From Thermosynechococcus sp. NK55a (GTDB taxonomy: Bacteria > Cyanobacteriota > Cyanobacteriia > Thermosynechococcales > Thermosynechococcaceae): a stretch of 64,000 nt of DNA. The DNA is taken from assembly GCF_000505665.1 (NCBI RefSeq), contig NC_023033.1:2012313-2076312 (forward strand). Direction: 5' to 3'. A model generated the notes under the pieces. It was not told where the DNA came from and did no database searches. It saw only the letters and a program-made list of their open reading frames with translations. Made by a program: the position numbers and the translations under genes. Numbering within the stretch: the stretch's first letter is position 1; the number at the start of each line of letters is the position of its first letter. Positions 62,042-64,000 of the stretch are shown here, in pieces.

Positions 62042-62311
62042 ATGACCAAATTTGTGGCTTGGGGATGCTACTGTGAAGATGTCCGCGAACGGCGTGCCCC
62101 CCATCGCCAGGCACACCTCGATGGCCTTGCAGCTCAAAAAGACCAAGGGCTGCTCATCACCATTGGCCCTACCAAAGACCTGCGCTACTTTTTTGCTATT
62201 TATGAGGCGGATAGTGAAGAGACCGTGCGCCAACTAATTGAAAACGACCCCTACTGGCAGCATCAGGTGTGGACAGACTACAGTATTCATGAGTGGATCC
62301 AAGCCCTCTAA
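62042..62311 (+). CDS. YciI-like protein
   Basis: An 89-residue protein of the YCII (ferredoxin-like, dimeric alpha-beta barrel) family: KFVAWGCYCEDVRERRAPHR, AHLDGLAAQKDQGLLITIGP, FFAIYEADSEETVRQLIEND and PYWQHQVWTDYSIHEW. Family members show a conserved His and Asp pair thought to be catalytic in some. No function is assigned. It starts 9 bases after prfA with AGGAGG upstream, so it is probably co-transcribed. Confidence 0.88.
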   Translation: MTKFVAWGCYCEDVRERRAPHRQAHLDGLAAQKDQGLLITIGPTKDLRYFFAIYEADSEETVRQLIENDPYWQHQVWTDYSIHEWIQAL

Positions 62312-62336
62312 GGGCGAGGGCGGATCCGAAACTCAC

Positions 62337-63545
62337 CTAGGGCGCAAGGGCATTGCCCCGCATCAGGCTCCCAATCGTTTTTGCCGTAATTTTCAACTGC
62401 ACTAAGGGATTAGCGGGCACAACAGTCTTGTAGAGGTAGCTATCGAAGGTGAGCTTTTGCACATCAAGATCACTACACATCTCCACAAAAGCCTCACGGG
62501 TGGCATCGGAGCGATAAAAGACCCGCTGCAGCAGATCCAAAACAAGATAGGTCATGCCGTAGGCTTTGTCCCAGCGCTTCAGGTAGAGCTTGAGATCGGC
62601 TTCGGTAGGGATACGGCGACCGCCGTTGGAGGTCTCGACAATCGTTTCAGCACACAGGCGGGCTGACTTGGCGGCAAAGTAAATGCCTTCTCCGGAGGAC
62701 TTGGTCACGGTACCCGCCGCATCGCCCACAAGGGCCACGCGGCCGACCACTCGCCGAGGTCGAGGATGCTCAGGAATGGGGTGGGCTTCCACTTTAATAA
62801 TTTGCCCCCCCTCCAGTTTGGCGGCAGCGCGGTGGCGGATTCCTGCTTGCAATTCCCGAATACGGTCTTTATTGACCTTCATGGTGCCCGTACCCACGGC
62901 TACATGGTCATATTTCGGGAAAACCCACGCATAAAAGTCAGGGGACACGTCATCCCCCACGTACATTTCTGCTAACTCGTTGTAGTAGGCCATTTTGTCC
63001 TCAGGCAGGCGAATCCGCTCCTGGTAGGCAATGGCGTAGTTGTAATCGCCGGCATCAATTTCCTTGGCAATGCGAGAATTTGCGCCATCGGCACCAATCA
63101 CCACATCCACTTCGAGGGTCTGAACTGCGCCATCCTCTTGGACATAGTGGAGGGTGTAGGGCTGATCGCTGGTGATGGGCTGCTCTAGCTTAAAGACAGT
63201 GCCATTGATCAAGTTGGCGCCCAAAGCCGCTGCCCGATTGCGCATAAAGCTATCGAGGACTTCGCGGCGGCACATACCGATATACTCGTGCTCCTTGAGG
63301 GTATGGCCAATGTTCACCTCAATGTTGGAGGGGGATATCATTTTCATTTTGCGCACGCGGCGGTCAATGATTTCCGGGGGTAAGTCAAATTCACTGACCA
63401 TGCACAGGGGGATCGCACCGCCACAGGGCTTGGCATTGTCTAATTTACGTTCAAAGAGATAGGTTTGGATTCCGGCTTTGGCTAAGGTTTCGGCGGCTGA
63501 GGAACCCGCTGGACCACCACCGACTACTGCTACCCGAAGTGACAA
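62337..63545 (-). CDS. chlP: Geranylgeranyl diphosphate/chlorophyll reductase ChlP
   Basis: ChlP reduces the geranylgeranyl chain to phytyl for chlorophyll a and tocopherol. The 402-residue flavoprotein begins with the FAD-binding motif VAVVGGGPAGSSAAETLAKA, then KPCGGAIPLCMVSEFDLPPE, VVIGADGANSRIAKEIDAGD, and the second FAD region GRVALVGDAAGTVTKSSGEG. The tail LVQLKITAKTIGSLMRGNAL is typical of cyanobacterial ChlP. Confidence 0.97.
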   Translation of the reverse strand: MSLRVAVVGGGPAGSSAAETLAKAGIQTYLFERKLDNAKPCGGAIPLCMVSEFDLPPEIIDRRVRKMKMISPSNIEVNIGHTLKEHEYIGMCRREVLDSFMRNRAAALGANLINGTVFKLEQPITSDQPYTLHYVQEDGAVQTLEVDVVIGADGANSRIAKEIDAGDYNYAIAYQERIRLPEDKMAYYNELAEMYVGDDVSPDFYAWVFPKYDHVAVGTGTMKVNKDRIRELQAGIRHRAAAKLEGGQIIKVEAHPIPEHPRPRRVVGRVALVGDAAGTVTKSSGEGIYFAAKSARLCAETIVETSNGGRRIPTEADLKLYLKRWDKAYGMTYLVLDLLQRVFYRSDATREAFVEMCSDLDVQKLTFDSYLYKTVVPANPLVQLKITAKTIGSLMRGNALAP

Positions 63546-63830
63546 CGGACGACTCCCAAATTTTGGCTAACAAACAACAGTTTGGATACTATCACGGGAA
63601 TTTTTTGTCTTCAAGGATTTAATCCCGAAAAGCCGTATCTGTAACAGTTTTCAACATTTGGTTATCCTTAGTGATCTGCTAGGATAGATCCATCTATTAG
63701 CTAATAATTGATCCAACCTGGGGACTGGAGCGGAAGTGACCCAATTTGTCTCTCGCGGTCGAGAATGGTATCATTTGCGAGGTTGTAAAATTTACGCCAT
63801 TTCCCAGAGAGGTTAAGGTAGGGCATTCAC

Positions 63831-64000
63831 ATGGCATCGTCTCCTGTTGCGCCCGTTGTTTTGGTGATTTTGGATGGCTGGGGCTATCGCGAAGACACCT
63901 ACGGTAATGCGATCGCCAGCGCCAGTACCCCTGTGATGGACAGTTTGTGGGAAGCCTATCCCCACACATTGATTTACACGTCTGGGAAGGCGGTGGGACT
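63831..64000 (+). CDS. gpmI: 2,3-bisphosphoglycerate-independent phosphoglycerate mutase (5' part)
   Basis: Only the first 56 codons are in the window. They read [20 protein letters not shown], then [20 protein letters not shown] and [12 protein letters not shown], the unmistakable start of GpmI, which interconverts 3- and 2-phosphoglycerate using manganese. Asp in LDGWG is a metal ligand. The 285-base divergent gap from chlP holds both promoters; I see no other gene in it. Confidence 0.95.
   Translation, partial: MASSPVAPVVLVILDGWGYREDTYGNAIASASTPVMDSLWEAYPHTLIYTSGKAVG

Overview
The window is a chromosome segment from a thermophilic unicellular cyanobacterium of the Thermosynechococcus type. 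This rests on several features. A 143-residue BLUF photoreceptor matches what I remember of the T. elongatus PixD protein almost residue for residue. There are chlorophyll, phylloquinone and ferredoxin-thioredoxin genes. The HIP1 octamer GCGATCGC recurs throughout. A cyanobacterial-type S10/spc/alpha ribosomal cluster lacks rpsJ, rpsN and rpmD.

Layout. 1-7.7 kb (mostly minus strand): AI-2E family permease, murD, an exported FxLYD-like protein, then tgt - DUF2752 - BLUF pixD - DUF177/YceD - Ycf46-like AAA ATPase - SH3 protein. 8.0-23.1 kb (plus): 29 ribosomal, translation and export genes from rplC to rpmE, including secY, adk, infA, rpoA and truA. 23.1-25.0 kb: aguA-aguB, which turn agmatine into putrescine. 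25-28 kb: ftrC, a CAU-anticodon tRNA, a cysteine desulfurase and a small hypothetical gene. 28-33 kb (minus): pilB-pilT-pilC followed by a membrane J-domain protein and a DUF3143 protein. 33-37.6 kb: small membrane proteins, a beta-helix protein, a SPOR protein, a split glycosyltransferase and a 45-residue membrane protein. 37.6-47 kb: an SbcC/Rad50-like ATPase, menD, tRNA-Gly, ftsH, a J-like/pentapeptide fusion, hisB and an exported hypothetical protein. 47-58 kb: ftsQ, a lipoprotein cyclophilin, DUF2062, two MFS permeases (one of the PucC/LhaA type), a conserved hypothetical, an exported thioredoxin-like protein, a Sua5/YrdC protein, cobA and a ClC channel. 58-64 kb: an NnrU/Z-ISO-like protein, a second AI-2E permease, rpsD, prfA, a YciI-like protein, chlP and the start of gpmI.

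The most striking signal is not a gene. Nine genes, including the essential rplD and rpsS, carry ten single-base frame breaks, all at mononucleotide runs: eight lack one base and two have one extra. Two paralogous AI-2E permeases, 60 kb apart, break at the same homologous site. The simplest reading is homopolymer error in the assembly; slippage or true mutation are alternatives that need read-level data. A glycosyltransferase is also split by an in-frame stop. I saw no CRISPR array, intact insertion sequence or prophage. I cannot point to a clearly new biological system. The best leads are the co-directional BLUF gene cluster, the J-domain genes attached to the pilus operon, the hookless Rad50-like protein and several unannotated small membrane or exported proteins.
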